Notes under the pieces: model-generated
What the model was told of the DNA's origin: nothing
What the model saw: only the letters and a program-made list of their open reading frames with translations
Databases searched by the model: none
Part shown: one piece after another, positions 8,096 through 16,919 of the stretch
Numbering within the stretch: the stretch's first letter is position 1
Layout: each line of letters opens with the position of its first letter
Assembly (NCBI RefSeq): GCF_003574465.1
Contig: NZ_QOWC01000028.1
Location: 1 to 49,977 of the forward strand
Direction of reading: 5' to 3'
Length of the DNA: 49,977 nucleotides
Source: Methylobacterium crusticola
GTDB taxonomy: Bacteria > Pseudomonadota > Alphaproteobacteria > Rhizobiales > Beijerinckiaceae
Made by a program: the position numbers and the translations under genes

Positions 8096-8721
8096 TGGCG
8101 GCGGACGAGACGGTCGCGGGCTTCCTCGACGGGCTCGCCAGCGAGCAGCCCACCCCCGGCGGCGGCGGCGCGGCGGCGATCTCCGGCGCCATGGGGGCGG
8201 CCCTGGTCTCGATGGTCTGCAACCTGACCATCGGCAAGAAGAAGTACGCCGAGGTCGAGGCCGAGATGACCGAGGCCCGGGCGAGGTCCGAGGCCCTGCG
8301 CCGGCAGCTCACCGGCATGATCGCCGAGGACGTCGCGGCCTTCACGGCCGTGATGGCGGCCTACGGGCTGCCGAAGGGCTCGGACGCCGAGAAGGAGGCC
8401 CGGCGCGCGGCGATCCAGGGTGCGCTGCGCGAGGCCACCGACGTGCCGCTCGCCTGCGCCCGGGCCTGCCGGGCGGTGATCGACCTCTGCGAGGGGGTCG
8501 CGCGCCAGGGCAACCTCAACGTGATCAGCGACGCCGGCGTCGCGGTGCTGTCGGCGCAGGCCGGCCTGCGCAGCGCCGCCCTCAACGTCCTCGTCAACGC
8601 CCGGGCGATGGAGGACCGCGCCTTCGCGCAGGAGCGCCTCGCGGAGCTCGACCGCCTGCTCGCCGGGGCGGATGCCCTCACGGAGAGGGTCTACGACGTG
8701 GTCAGGGCCAAGCTGACCTGA
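8095..8721 (+). CDS. fchA: Methenyltetrahydrofolate cyclohydrolase
   Basis: The 208-residue product belongs to the FTCD cyclodeaminase-like cyclohydrolase family, with SEQPTPGGGGAAAISGAMGAALVSMVCNL at the N-terminus and GNLNVISDAGVAVLSAQAGLRSAALNVLVN later. It hydrolyses methenyl-H4F to 10-formyl-H4F, and with MtdA it connects formate-derived C1 units to methylene-H4F for serine synthesis. The ATG overlaps the mtdA stop by one base (TGATG), so the pair is probably translationally coupled. Confidence 0.95.
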   Translation: MAADETVAGFLDGLASEQPTPGGGGAAAISGAMGAALVSMVCNLTIGKKKYAEVEAEMTEARARSEALRRQLTGMIAEDVAAFTAVMAAYGLPKGSDAEKEARRAAIQGALREATDVPLACARACRAVIDLCEGVARQGNLNVISDAGVAVLSAQAGLRSAALNVLVNARAMEDRAFAQERLAELDRLLAGADALTERVYDVVRAKLT

Positions 8722-8768
8722 CGGCCGGCACGCCCGCCCGAGGCCGGGGCGGGCGGCACGCCACCCGA

Positions 8769-8792
8769 CCGGGCGCTCCCACGGGCGCCCGG
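8769..8792 (+). other. Hairpin between fchA and mtkA
   Basis: CCGGGCGC and GCGCCCGG form a perfect 8-base stem with an 8-base loop inside the 165-base gap. With no T tract it could be a weak or Rho-assisted stop, a processing site or chance. It marks the boundary between the C1-folate half and the malyl-CoA half of the block. Confidence 0.25.
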
Positions 8793-8886
8793 AGGGCGGA
8801 GCCTTGCCCGCACGGGGCCCCGAACGGGCCCACGGGCCCCAATGCGCCCGGACGGGCCGATCCCGCCCGCTCGACAGGAGGACGCC

Positions 8887-10053
8887 ATGGACGTGCACGA
8901 GTACCAGGCCAAGGAGCTGCTCGCGGGCTTCGGGGTGCCGATCCCCAAGGGCGCCGTCGCCTTCAGTCCCGACCAGGCCGTCTACGCGGCGACGGAGCTC
9001 GGCGGCTGGCACTGGGCCGTGAAGGCGCAGATCCACGCCGGGGCCCGCGGCAAGGCCGGCGGCATCCGGCTGTGCAAGACCTACAACGAGGTCCGGGACG
9101 CGGCCAAGGACCTGCTTGGGCGGCGCCTCGTCACGCTCCAGACCGGGCCCGAGGGCAAGCCCGTGCAGCGGGTCTACGTCGAGACCGCCGACCCGTTCGA
9201 GCGCGAGCTCTACCTCGGCTTCGTCCTCGACCGGAAGGCCGAGCGGGTGCGGGTCGTCGCCTCGCAGCGCGGCGGCATGGACATCGAGGAGATCGCCGCG
9301 ACGGAGCCGGAGGCGCTCCTGCAGGTGGTGGTCGAGCCGGCGGTGGGCCTCCAGCCCTTCGAGGCACGGGAGCTCGCCTTCCAGCTCGGCCTCGACATCA
9401 AGCAGGTCGGCGGCGCCGTGAAGACCATCATGAGCGCCTACCGGGCGTTTCGCGACTGCGACGCCACCATGCTGGAGATCAACCCCCTCGTCGTCACCAA
9501 GGACGACCGGGTGCTGGCGCTCGACGCCAAGATGTCCTTCGACGACAACGCGCTCTTCCGCCGGCGCCAGATCGCCGACATGCACGATCCCTCGCAGGGC
9601 GATCCCCGCGAGGCGCAGGCCGCCGAGCACGCCCTGAGCTACATCGGGCTCGAGGGCGAGATCGGCTGCATCGTCAACGGGGCCGGGCTCGCCATGGCCA
9701 CCATGGACATGATCAAGCACGCCGGCGGCGAGCCGGCGAACTTCCTCGACGTCGGCGGCGGGGCGAGCCCGCAGCGGGTCGCGACGGCGTTCCGGCTCGT
9801 GCTGTCGGACCCGAACGTGCGGGCGATCCTCGTCAACATCTTCGCGGGCATCAACCGCTGCGACTGGGTCGCGGAGGGCGTGGTGCAGGCGGCCCGCGAG
9901 GTGCGCATCGGCGTGCCGCTGGTGGTGCGCCTCGCCGGCACGAACGTCGAGGCCGGCAAGAAGATCCTGGAGGACAGCGGGCTGGCGCTCATCACCGCCG
10001 ACACCCTGTCGGAGGCCGCCGAGAAGGCCGTGCGGGCCGTCCGCGCCGCGTGA
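8887..10053 (+). CDS. mtkA: Malate-CoA ligase (malate thiokinase) beta subunit
   Basis: The 388-residue ATP-grasp subunit resembles succinyl-CoA synthetase beta: [41 protein letters not shown] for nucleotide binding, [16 protein letters not shown] for metal binding, and [17 protein letters not shown] with [18 protein letters not shown] near the C-terminus. With MtkB it makes malyl-CoA from malate, ATP and CoA. The ATG at 8887 after AGGAGG gives the family N-terminus. Succinyl-CoA synthetase is the alternative by fold. The following mtkB-ppc-mclA genes make the malate enzyme far more likely. Confidence 0.95.
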   Translation: MDVHEYQAKELLAGFGVPIPKGAVAFSPDQAVYAATELGGWHWAVKAQIHAGARGKAGGIRLCKTYNEVRDAAKDLLGRRLVTLQTGPEGKPVQRVYVETADPFERELYLGFVLDRKAERVRVVASQRGGMDIEEIAATEPEALLQVVVEPAVGLQPFEARELAFQLGLDIKQVGGAVKTIMSAYRAFRDCDATMLEINPLVVTKDDRVLALDAKMSFDDNALFRRRQIADMHDPSQGDPREAQAAEHALSYIGLEGEIGCIVNGAGLAMATMDMIKHAGGEPANFLDVGGGASPQRVATAFRLVLSDPNVRAILVNIFAGINRCDWVAEGVVQAAREVRIGVPLVVRLAGTNVEAGKKILEDSGLALITADTLSEAAEKAVRAVRAA

Positions 10054-10128
10054 GGGGCCGGGCGCGCCGGGAGCGCCCCGGCCGTCCGGCGCCCGCCGGC
10101 GACACGAAGCCACGGAGGAACGTCCCCA

Positions 10129-11028
10129 ATGAGCATCCTGATCGACCACACCACCAAGATCCTCGTCCAGGGCATCACCGGCGACAAGGGCAGCTTCCAC
10201 GCCCGCGAGATGATCGATTACGGCTCGCGGGTGGTGGCCGGCGTCACGCCCGGCAAGGGCGGCCGGACGCTGCACGGCGTGCCGGTCTTCGACACCGTCA
10301 AGCAGGCGGTGCGCGAGACGGGGGCGGAGGCCAGCATCACCTTCGTGGCCCCGCCCTTCGCGGCCGACGCCATCATGGAGGCGGCCGATGCCGGCATCCG
10401 GCTGATCTGCTCGATCACCGACGGCATCCCGGCCCAGGACATGATGCGGGTGAAGCGCTACCTGCGCCGCTACCCGAGGGAGCGCCGCTCGATGCTGGTC
10501 GGTCCCAACTGCGCCGGCATCATCTCGCCGGGCCGGGCGATGCTGGGCATCATGCCGGGCCACATCTACCTGCGGGGCAACATCGGGGTGATCTCGCGCT
10601 CGGGCACGCTCGGCTACGAGGCGGCCTCGCAGATGAAGGCGGTGGGCCTCGGCATCTCGACCTCGGTCGGGATCGGGGGCGATCCCATCAACGGCTCGTC
10701 GTTCCTCGACCACCTGGCGCTGTTCGAGGAGGACCCGGAGACGGACGCGGTGCTGATGATCGGCGAGATCGGCGGGCCGCAGGAGGCCGAGGCCTCGGCC
10801 TGGATCAAGGCGAACATGCGCAAGCCCGTGGTCGGCTTCGTGGCCGGCCTCACGGCCCCGAAGGGACGGCGCATGGGGCATGCCGGCGCCATCATCTCGG
10901 CCGCCGGGGACAGCGCCGCCGAGAAGGCCGAGATCATGCGCTCCTACGGGCTCACCGTCGCGCCGAGCCCCGGGGAGTTCGGCACCACCATGGCGCACGT
11001 GATGGCGACGCACCGCCGGGCGGCCTGA
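10129..11028 (+). CDS. mtkB: Malate-CoA ligase (malate thiokinase) alpha subunit
   Basis: This is the CoA-binding and phosphohistidine subunit partner of MtkA. Visible are the CoA-site start [24 protein letters not shown], the [12 protein letters not shown] block, [13 protein letters not shown] and the phospho-acceptor His251 in MGHAGAIIS. The 299-residue length fits. GGAGG lies before the ATG at 10129, 75 bases after mtkA. It acts in the cytoplasm in the serine cycle. Confidence 0.95.
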   Translation: MSILIDHTTKILVQGITGDKGSFHAREMIDYGSRVVAGVTPGKGGRTLHGVPVFDTVKQAVRETGAEASITFVAPPFAADAIMEAADAGIRLICSITDGIPAQDMMRVKRYLRRYPRERRSMLVGPNCAGIISPGRAMLGIMPGHIYLRGNIGVISRSGTLGYEAASQMKAVGLGISTSVGIGGDPINGSSFLDHLALFEEDPETDAVLMIGEIGGPQEAEASAWIKANMRKPVVGFVAGLTAPKGRRMGHAGAIISAAGDSAAEKAEIMRSYGLTVAPSPGEFGTTMAHVMATHRRAA

Positions 11029-11141
11029 CCCCGGCCGCCGTGAGCGCCCGCGGCGCGGCGATCCCCTCCGATCCGGGAGCGCGGATCCCGCGGCCGGCCG
11101 GCAGCCCCGATCTCGCGTCCACGCCCCGACCGGGACCCGCG

Positions 11142-13892
11142 ATGACCCACAGCCCCGACACCGCCCCCGACACCACGCCGTTCGCGCCGCCGGTCATCAC
11201 CGGCACCGACGAGCGCGCGGCCCTCGACATCCTGTTCCGCTCCCTCGTCGACGTCTGCCGGCGCCACCAGCCCGAGCTGGAGGGGGTGCTGCACGGGCGC
11301 GCGCTCATCGCCGGGATGTCGCCCGCCCTCATGGCCCGGGCGCTCCAGGTCCAGGGCATCTGGTTCCAGCTCATCGCGATCGCCGAGCAGAACACCGCCA
11401 TGCGGCGGCGCCGGCACGTCGAGCGGACCCGCGGGCGCGACCAGCTCGGGGGGGCGTTCAGCGCCGTGCTGGCGGACGCGGCGCGCCGGGGCGTGCCCGC
11501 GGCGGCCATCCAGGACCTCCTCGCCTCCCTGCGGGTGCGGCCCGTCCTGACGGCGCACCCGACGGAGGCCAAGCGCGTCACCGTGCTGGAGAAGTTCCGC
11601 CGCATCTACCTCTTGCTGCGCGAGCTGGAGCTGCCGCGCTGGACCGAGCGCGAGCGCCACACCCTGATGGACGACCTGCGCGACCAGATCGAGCTGGTCT
11701 GGATGACGGGCGAGCTGCAGCTCGAGAAGCCGACCGTCGCCCGCGAGGTGGCCTGGGGCCTGCACTTCTTCGACGAGACCCTGTTCGAGATGCTGCCCGA
11801 GGTGCTGGTCTCGCTCGAGGACTCCCTGCGGGCCGCCTATCCGGGCGCCAGCTTCGCGGTGCCGGCCTTCTTCCAGTTCGGCTCCTGGATCGGCGGCGAC
11901 CGGGACGGCAACCCCTTCGTCACCGCCGAGGTGACCCGCCGGACCCTGCGCCGCAACGCCCGGGCCAGCCTGGCGCGCTACCGCGACGCCGTCACGGCCC
12001 TCGGCCGCACCCTGTCGATCAGCGAGCGCGCGCTGCCGGTGCCGACCGCCTTCCGGGCCGCCCTCGCGGCGCGGCTCGCCGCCCGGGACGACGCCGAGGC
12101 GATCCGGCGGCGCAACCCCGGCGAGGCCTACCGCCAGTTCCTCACCTGCGTGCAGCGCCGGCTCGACGCCACCCTGGCGGCCCTCGACGCGGCCCGCGAC
12201 GAAAGCGGGGCCGGCGGCCCCGGCTACGCCGACGCGGACGCGCTCATCGACGACCTGCGCGTCCTCGAGCAGGGGCTCGCCGAGGCGCGCTGCCCCTCCC
12301 TCGCCGACGACATGGTGCGGCCGGTGCGCCGGATGGTGGAGATCTTCCGCTTCTCCACGGTGCGCCTCGACATCCGCGAGAACACCACCCGCACCACCCG
12401 GGCGCTCCAGGCGCTCTGGCGGCGCGGGAATGCCGGCGAGCCGCCCGACGTCGCCGCGCCGGCCTGGACGGCCTGGCTCGAGGCGGAGCTGGCGCGGCCC
12501 CTCGAGGGCCCGCCGGACCTCGCGGGCCTGCCCGAGGAGGCGCGCGAGACCCTCGACACCTTCCGGCTCGTGGCCGAGATGCGCACCCGGCTCGACCGGG
12601 AAGCGTTCGGCGCCTTCGTGCTGTCGATGACCCACGCGGTGCCGGACATCCTGGGCGCCTACCTCCTCGCCAAGACGGGCGGCCTGTTCCTCGACGCCGC
12701 CGGCATCGAGGTCTGCCCGCTGCCGATCGTGCCGCTGTTCGAGACCATCGACGACCTGCGCGCGGCCCCGGCGATCATGCGGGCGCTGCTCCGGATCCCG
12801 GTGGTGCGCCGCTCCACCCGCCAGCAGGGCGGGGTGCAGGAGGTGATGATCGGCTACTCGGATTCGAACAAGGACGGCGGGTTCGTCGCCGCGAACTGGG
12901 AGCTCGCGAAGGCGCAGGCGAAGCTGACCCGGATCGGCGAGGAGGCGGGCGTGCCGATCGCGTTCTTCCACGGCCGGGGCGGCTCGGTCAGCCGGGGCGG
13001 CGCGCCCACCGCCCGGGCCATCGCGGCCCAGCCCCCCGGCTCGATCCGCGGCCGCTTCCGGACCACCGAGCAGGGCGAGGTGGTGTCGTTCAAGTACGCC
13101 AACCGCGGCACCGCCGCCTACCAGATGGAGCTGCTCGCCTCCTCGGTCCTCGCCCACGCCCTCGACGGCGGGCGGGCGCCGGCGCCGCCCGAGTTCGACG
13201 ACGCCCTCGAGGCCCTGTCGGGCGCCTCGCGGGCGGCCTACGCCAAGCTCCTCGCGCATCCCGACCTCGTGACGTATTTCGGCGCCGCGAGCCCCCTCGA
13301 CGAGATCGCGCTCCTCAACATCGGCTCGCGGCCGGCCCGGCGCTTCGGGGCCCGCAGCCTCGCCGACCTGCGGGCGATCCCGTGGGTGTTCGCCTGGACG
13401 CAGAACCGCCACGGCATCACCGGCTGGTACGGGGTCGGCAGCGGCCTCGAGAGCTTCCTCGACGTGCGCGGGGAGGGCGGGGCCGCCCTGCTGCGGCGGA
13501 TGTTCGCGGAGTCGCGCCTGTTCCGGCTGATCCTCGACGAGGTCGAGAAGACCCTGCTCACCGTCGACCTCGCGATCGCCGCGGACTACGCCTCCCTGTG
13601 CCCGGACGAGGCGGCGCGGGGGGCGATCTTCGCGATGATCGAGGCCGAGTACCGGCTGACCTGCGCCATGGTGACGGCCGTCAGCGGGGATCCCGCGGTG
13701 GCGGAGCGCTTCCCGCAATACCGGGGCCGGCTGGCGGAGCGGCTGCCCGTGCTCGACCAGGTCGGCCGCGAGCAGGTGGAGCTGCTGCGCCGCTTCCGCG
13801 GCGAGGCGGACCCGGAGGAGCGCGAGGCGCTGAAATCGGCGCTGCTCCTGTCGATCAACTGCGTGGCGGTCGGGTTCGGGGCGACGGGGTGA
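11142..13892 (+). CDS. ppc: Phosphoenolpyruvate carboxylase, apparently lacking the aspartate-inhibition site
   Basis: It adds bicarbonate to PEP to give oxaloacetate, the CO2-fixing step of the serine cycle. The 916-residue product has the catalytic His139 in VLTAHPTEAKR, GSWIGGDRDGNPFVT, GYSDSNKDGGF and FHGRGGSVSRGGAP. The frame is open far upstream over mtkA and mtkB, but the ATG at 11142 gives a normal N-terminus. The C-terminus ends GFGATG where most family members end RNTG or QNTG. By my alignment to the E. coli enzyme, two of its four known aspartate-binding residues differ: Thr807 for Lys773 and Ala914 for Asn881. The Arg832 equivalent (Arg867) and the SRGG arginine are kept. That suggests weak feedback inhibition, but needs an assay. 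Confidence 0.96.
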   Translation: MTHSPDTAPDTTPFAPPVITGTDERAALDILFRSLVDVCRRHQPELEGVLHGRALIAGMSPALMARALQVQGIWFQLIAIAEQNTAMRRRRHVERTRGRDQLGGAFSAVLADAARRGVPAAAIQDLLASLRVRPVLTAHPTEAKRVTVLEKFRRIYLLLRELELPRWTERERHTLMDDLRDQIELVWMTGELQLEKPTVAREVAWGLHFFDETLFEMLPEVLVSLEDSLRAAYPGASFAVPAFFQFGSWIGGDRDGNPFVTAEVTRRTLRRNARASLARYRDAVTALGRTLSISERALPVPTAFRAALAARLAARDDAEAIRRRNPGEAYRQFLTCVQRRLDATLAALDAARDESGAGGPGYADADALIDDLRVLEQGLAEARCPSLADDMVRPVRRMVEIFRFSTVRLDIRENTTRTTRALQALWRRGNAGEPPDVAAPAWTAWLEAELARPLEGPPDLAGLPEEARETLDTFRLVAEMRTRLDREAFGAFVLSMTHAVPDILGAYLLAKTGGLFLDAAGIEVCPLPIVPLFETIDDLRAAPAIMRALLRIPVVRRSTRQQGGVQEVMIGYSDSNKDGGFVAANWELAKAQAKLTRIGEEAGVPIAFFHGRGGSVSRGGAPTARAIAAQPPGSIRGRFRTTEQGEVVSFKYANRGTAAYQMELLASSVLAHALDGGRAPAPPEFDDALEALSGASRAAYAKLLAHPDLVTYFGAASPLDEIALLNIGSRPARRFGARSLADLRAIPWVFAWTQNRHGITGWYGVGSGLESFLDVRGEGGAALLRRMFAESRLFRLILDEVEKTLLTVDLAIAADYASLCPDEAARGAIFAMIEAEYRLTCAMVTAVSGDPAVAERFPQYRGRLAERLPVLDQVGREQVELLRRFRGEADPEEREALKSALLLSINCVAVGFGATG

Positions 13893-13980
13893 GGCCGCTT
13901 GCCGCCCCGAGAGCCCGGCCGCACCGTCGCCTGCCGCGTCTGGGCCCGCGCGGGCTCGCGCAACGAGGAGGAACGACCCG

Positions 13981-14949
13981 ATGAGCTTCACCCTGATCCA
14001 GCAGGCCACGCCCCGCCTGCACCGCTCCGAGCTCGCGGTGCCGGGCTCGAACCCGACCTTCATGGAGAAGTCGGCCCAGTCCGCCGCGGACGTGGTCTTC
14101 CTCGACCTCGAGGACGCCGTCGCCCCGGACGACAAGGAGCAGGCGCGCCGGAACATCGTCCAGGCCCTCAACGAGATCGACTGGGGGTCGAAGACCATGA
14201 TGATCCGCATCAACGGCCTCGACACCCACTACATGTACCGGGACGTGGTCGACATCGTGGAGGCCTGCCCGCGCCTCGACATGATCCTGATCCCGAAGGT
14301 CGGGGTGCCGGCGGACGTCTACGCCCTCGACGTGCTGGTGACGCAGATCGAGCAGGCGAAGAAGCGCGAGAAGCGGCTCGGCTTCGAGGTCTTGATCGAG
14401 ACGGCGCTCGGCATGGCCAACGTGGAGGCCATCGCGCAATCCTCGAGGCGCCTGGAGGCGATGTCCTTCGGCGTCGCCGACTACGCAGCCTCGACCCGGG
14501 CCCGCTCCACGGTGATCGGGGGCGTCAACCCGGACTACGCGGTCCTGACCGACACGGACGAGGACGGCCGGCGCCAGACCCACTGGGGCGACCCGTGGCT
14601 CTTTGCCCAGAACCGGATGCTCGTGGCCTGCCGCGCCTACGGCCTGCGGCCGATCGACGGCCCGTTCGGCGACTTCAGCGATCCGGACGGGTTCCGGGCG
14701 GCGGCCCGGCGCTGCGCGGCGCTCGGCTTCGAGGGCAAGTGGGCGATCCACCCCTCGCAGGTCGAGCTCGCCAACGCGGTGTTCACGCCGAGCGAGGCCG
14801 AGGTCACCAAGGCGCGCCGCATCCTGGCCGCCATGGAGGAGGCGGCCAGGGCCGGCCGCGGGGCCGTCTCCCTCGACGGGCGGCTCATCGACATCGCGTC
14901 GATCCGGATGGCCGAGGCGCTGATCAGCAAGGCCGACGCGATGGGGTGA
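13981..14949 (+). CDS. mclA: L-malyl-CoA/beta-methylmalyl-CoA lyase
   Basis: It cleaves malyl-CoA from MtkAB to acetyl-CoA and glyoxylate, closing the serine cycle. The 322-residue CitE-like protein has PGSNPTFMEKSAQSAADVVFLDLEDAV at the N-terminus. Arg76 in MMIRINGLDTHY, metal-binding Glu140 in VLIETALGMANVEAI and Asp167 in MSFGVADYAAS are in place, as is GKWAIHPSQVELAN. The ATG at 13981 follows GAGGAGGAACGACCCG. It lies 88 bases after ppc and is the last gene of the block. Confidence 0.96.
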   Translation: MSFTLIQQATPRLHRSELAVPGSNPTFMEKSAQSAADVVFLDLEDAVAPDDKEQARRNIVQALNEIDWGSKTMMIRINGLDTHYMYRDVVDIVEACPRLDMILIPKVGVPADVYALDVLVTQIEQAKKREKRLGFEVLIETALGMANVEAIAQSSRRLEAMSFGVADYAASTRARSTVIGGVNPDYAVLTDTDEDGRRQTHWGDPWLFAQNRMLVACRAYGLRPIDGPFGDFSDPDGFRAAARRCAALGFEGKWAIHPSQVELANAVFTPSEAEVTKARRILAAMEEAARAGRGAVSLDGRLIDIASIRMAEALISKADAMG

Positions 14950-14979
14950 CGGCGACCGCCCGCGCCGTCCCGGGATCGG

Positions 14980-15007
14980 GCCGGGCGGCCGGCCGGGGCC
15001 GCCCGGC
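14980..15007. terminator. Hairpin between convergent mclA and CHRD gene
   Basis: GCCGGGCGGCC and GGCCGCCCGGC form a perfect 11-base stem with a 6-base loop in the 68-base gap between convergent genes. The position suits a bidirectional terminator, although no T tract follows on either strand. Confidence 0.5.
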
Positions 15008-15017
15008 CGCGCCCGCC

Positions 15018-15461
15018 TCAGGGCGCCTTCACCATCTGCCCGCGGATCTCGCCGCCCGGGTTCGCGGCGGTGTGGACGTTGAAGTAGACCCGCCCGCCGG
15101 CCAGCTCGGCGGCCTGCGCCTCCGTCAGCGTGGCGGAGCCCGTGAAGGGGCTTTGGGCGGCCGGCGCCGGCACCATCACGCCGGCGTTCTTGCCGGGCTC
15201 GGCCGGGCCGTGGAAGTGGGCCGCGGTCGCCGGCCCGGTCAGGCCCGCGTAGGTGCCGCTCCACGACAGCGCGCGGGTGGCGGTGTCGTAGGTGGCCCTC
15301 ACCTCGCCCCTGGCGGGGCTGGCGTTGGGCGGCACCTCGCTGGTGCCGGCGAGGGGCGCCGCGAAGGCCTGGGTCTCGGCCCGGGCGGCGGAAGGCCCCC
15401 CGAGGCTCAAGGCCCCGGTGAGGGCGAGGCCGGCCAAGCCGGCGCGGACGGGGTGCATCAT
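15018..15461 (-). CDS. Exported CHRD-domain protein
   Basis: The 147-residue product has a signal peptide (MMHPVRAGLAGLALTGALSLG, cleavage near AARAE). A CHRD domain fills the rest: PLAGTSEVPPNASPARGEVRATYD, LSWSGTYAGLTGPATAAHFHGPAEPG, then LTEAQAAELAGGRVYFNVHTAANPGGEIRGQM. CHRD domains were named from chordin; their role in bacteria is unclear. A GGGAGGAG site fixes the start at the first of two ATGs (15461). The longer open frame adds residues before the signal peptide. It is probably periplasmic. Confidence 0.88.
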   Translation of the reverse strand: MMHPVRAGLAGLALTGALSLGGPSAARAETQAFAAPLAGTSEVPPNASPARGEVRATYDTATRALSWSGTYAGLTGPATAAHFHGPAEPGKNAGVMVPAPAAQSPFTGSATLTEAQAAELAGGRVYFNVHTAANPGGEIRGQMVKAP

Positions 15462-15703
15462 CGCGGTTGTCTCCTCCCGGCACCCGGCCCCGGTCGCGGG
15501 CGGCGCCGCCCGGATAGTAGCGCGGCAGAGACCCCGCGGGATCCCGCCCCCGGTCGCGCCGCGGACAAAAGACGCACGCGTCGCCAACAATGCGGAAACA
15601 TGAGGGTGAAATACCGGGAGCTGCGCCGTGCCCGCATCCGGCCGCTCGGGCGGCCGAGGGGACAGGAAGGACCGGCGCCCGGATCGATGGAAGCGCGCGA
15701 CCG

Positions 15704-16918
15704 ATGAGTTCAGGACAGAGCGCAGGCCCGCGAAAGCGCCGGCGCGGCGGTTGGTTGCTTGTCGCGGCCGTGCTGGCCGGCGGCGGGTATTACGGCTGGC
15801 AGCGGACCCACGAGGCCGGCGCGAAGCCCGCCGCCGCCGCCAGGGCGCCGGCCCCCGTGCCGGTGAGCCTGGCGCAGGTGGAGCAGGGGCCGTTCGCTCT
15901 GGTGCTCGGCAGCCTCGGCACGGTCCAGGCCTACAACACCGTGCAGGTGCGCACCCGGGTCGACGGCGAGATCCTGAAGGTCGCCTTCCGGGAGGGGCAG
16001 GTGGTGCGCAAGGGCGACCTCCTGGTCCAGGTCGACCCGCGCCCCTACCAGGCCGCCCTCGACCAGGCCCGGGCGAAGAAGACCCAGGACGAGGCCAACC
16101 TGAAGAACGCCCGGGCCGACCTCGAGCGCTACACCAAGCTCGGGGACTACGCCTCGCGCCAGCAGACCGAGACGCAAGGAGCGACGGTGAGCCAGCTCAC
16201 CGCGCAGATCGCCTCCGACCAGGCCGCCATCGACAACGCCACGACGCAGCTCTCCTACGCGACCATCCTGGCGCCGATCGACGGCGTCACGGGCTTCCGG
16301 CTCATCGACGTCGGCAACATCGTCAACGCCGCGCAGCAGACCGCCATCGTCACCATCACGCAGGTCGAGCCGATCTTCGTGGTCTACACCGCCCCGGAGG
16401 ATCAGCTGCGCGAGATCGCCAAGGCGCTGGCCGCCGGCCCGGTGCCGGTCGAGGCCTGGAGCACCGACGGGATGACCCGGCTCTCGGAGGGCCGGCTCGA
16501 CCTCGTCAACAACCAGGTCGACACCGCCACCGGGACGATCCGGCTCAAGGCCTCCTTCGCCAACAAGGACCACGCCCTCTGGCCGGGGCTCTCGGTCTCG
16601 ACCCGGATGCGGACCGGCACGATCCCGGAGGCCGTCATCGTCCCGGACGACGTGGTGCAGCACGGGCCGAACGGGCTCTACGCCTTCGTGGTCGACGGGG
16701 AGAAGAAGGCCCACGCCCAGCCGGTCGCGGTCGGCCGCTCCACCGACGGGCGCACGGTGGTGCTGAAGGGCCTGTCGCCGGGCGAGACGGTGGTGTGGCA
16801 GGGCCAGTCCCGGGTGCAGGAGGGCTCGCGGGTGGCCGAGGTGCGGCCGGGCGGCGGCGCCGAGCTGGCGCAGGCGCAGGGGCCCGGCGAGCCGGGCGCC
16901 AGGGACGGGATGCGCTGA
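15704..16918 (+). CDS. RND efflux periplasmic adaptor (MdtA-like)
   Basis: This is the membrane-fusion subunit of a tripartite efflux pump. The 404 residues start with a basic tail and one membrane anchor (WLLVAAVLAGGGYYGW, about 17-32). The biotinyl-lipoyl half-motif VQVRTRVDGEILKVAFREGQVVRKGDLLVQVDPRPYQAALDQA follows, then a coiled-coil hairpin (about 130-190). The second lipoyl half is LSYATILAPIDGVTGFRLIDVGNIV, and beta-barrel domains complete the protein. The start at 15704 is preferred because the residues encoded upstream are unlike the family. The stop is one base from the RND gene, so the two form an operon. The substrate is not predictable. Confidence 0.92.
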   Translation: MSSGQSAGPRKRRRGGWLLVAAVLAGGGYYGWQRTHEAGAKPAAAARAPAPVPVSLAQVEQGPFALVLGSLGTVQAYNTVQVRTRVDGEILKVAFREGQVVRKGDLLVQVDPRPYQAALDQARAKKTQDEANLKNARADLERYTKLGDYASRQQTETQGATVSQLTAQIASDQAAIDNATTQLSYATILAPIDGVTGFRLIDVGNIVNAAQQTAIVTITQVEPIFVVYTAPEDQLREIAKALAAGPVPVEAWSTDGMTRLSEGRLDLVNNQVDTATGTIRLKASFANKDHALWPGLSVSTRMRTGTIPEAVIVPDDVVQHGPNGLYAFVVDGEKKAHAQPVAVGRSTDGRTVVLKGLSPGETVVWQGQSRVQEGSRVAEVRPGGGAELAQAQGPGEPGARDGMR

Positions 16919-16919
16919 C

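Noticed and set aside
9072..11141. Very long open frame running into ppc from upstream
   Set aside because: It overlaps mtkA and mtkB in a different frame and is Arg/Gly/Pro-rich without motifs. It is a GC-rich shadow; ppc starts at 11142.
10944..14225. 1093-codon minus-strand open frame opposite ppc and mclA
   Set aside because: It is a composition-driven antisense frame; the plus strand carries conserved catalytic motifs of PEP carboxylase and malyl-CoA lyase.
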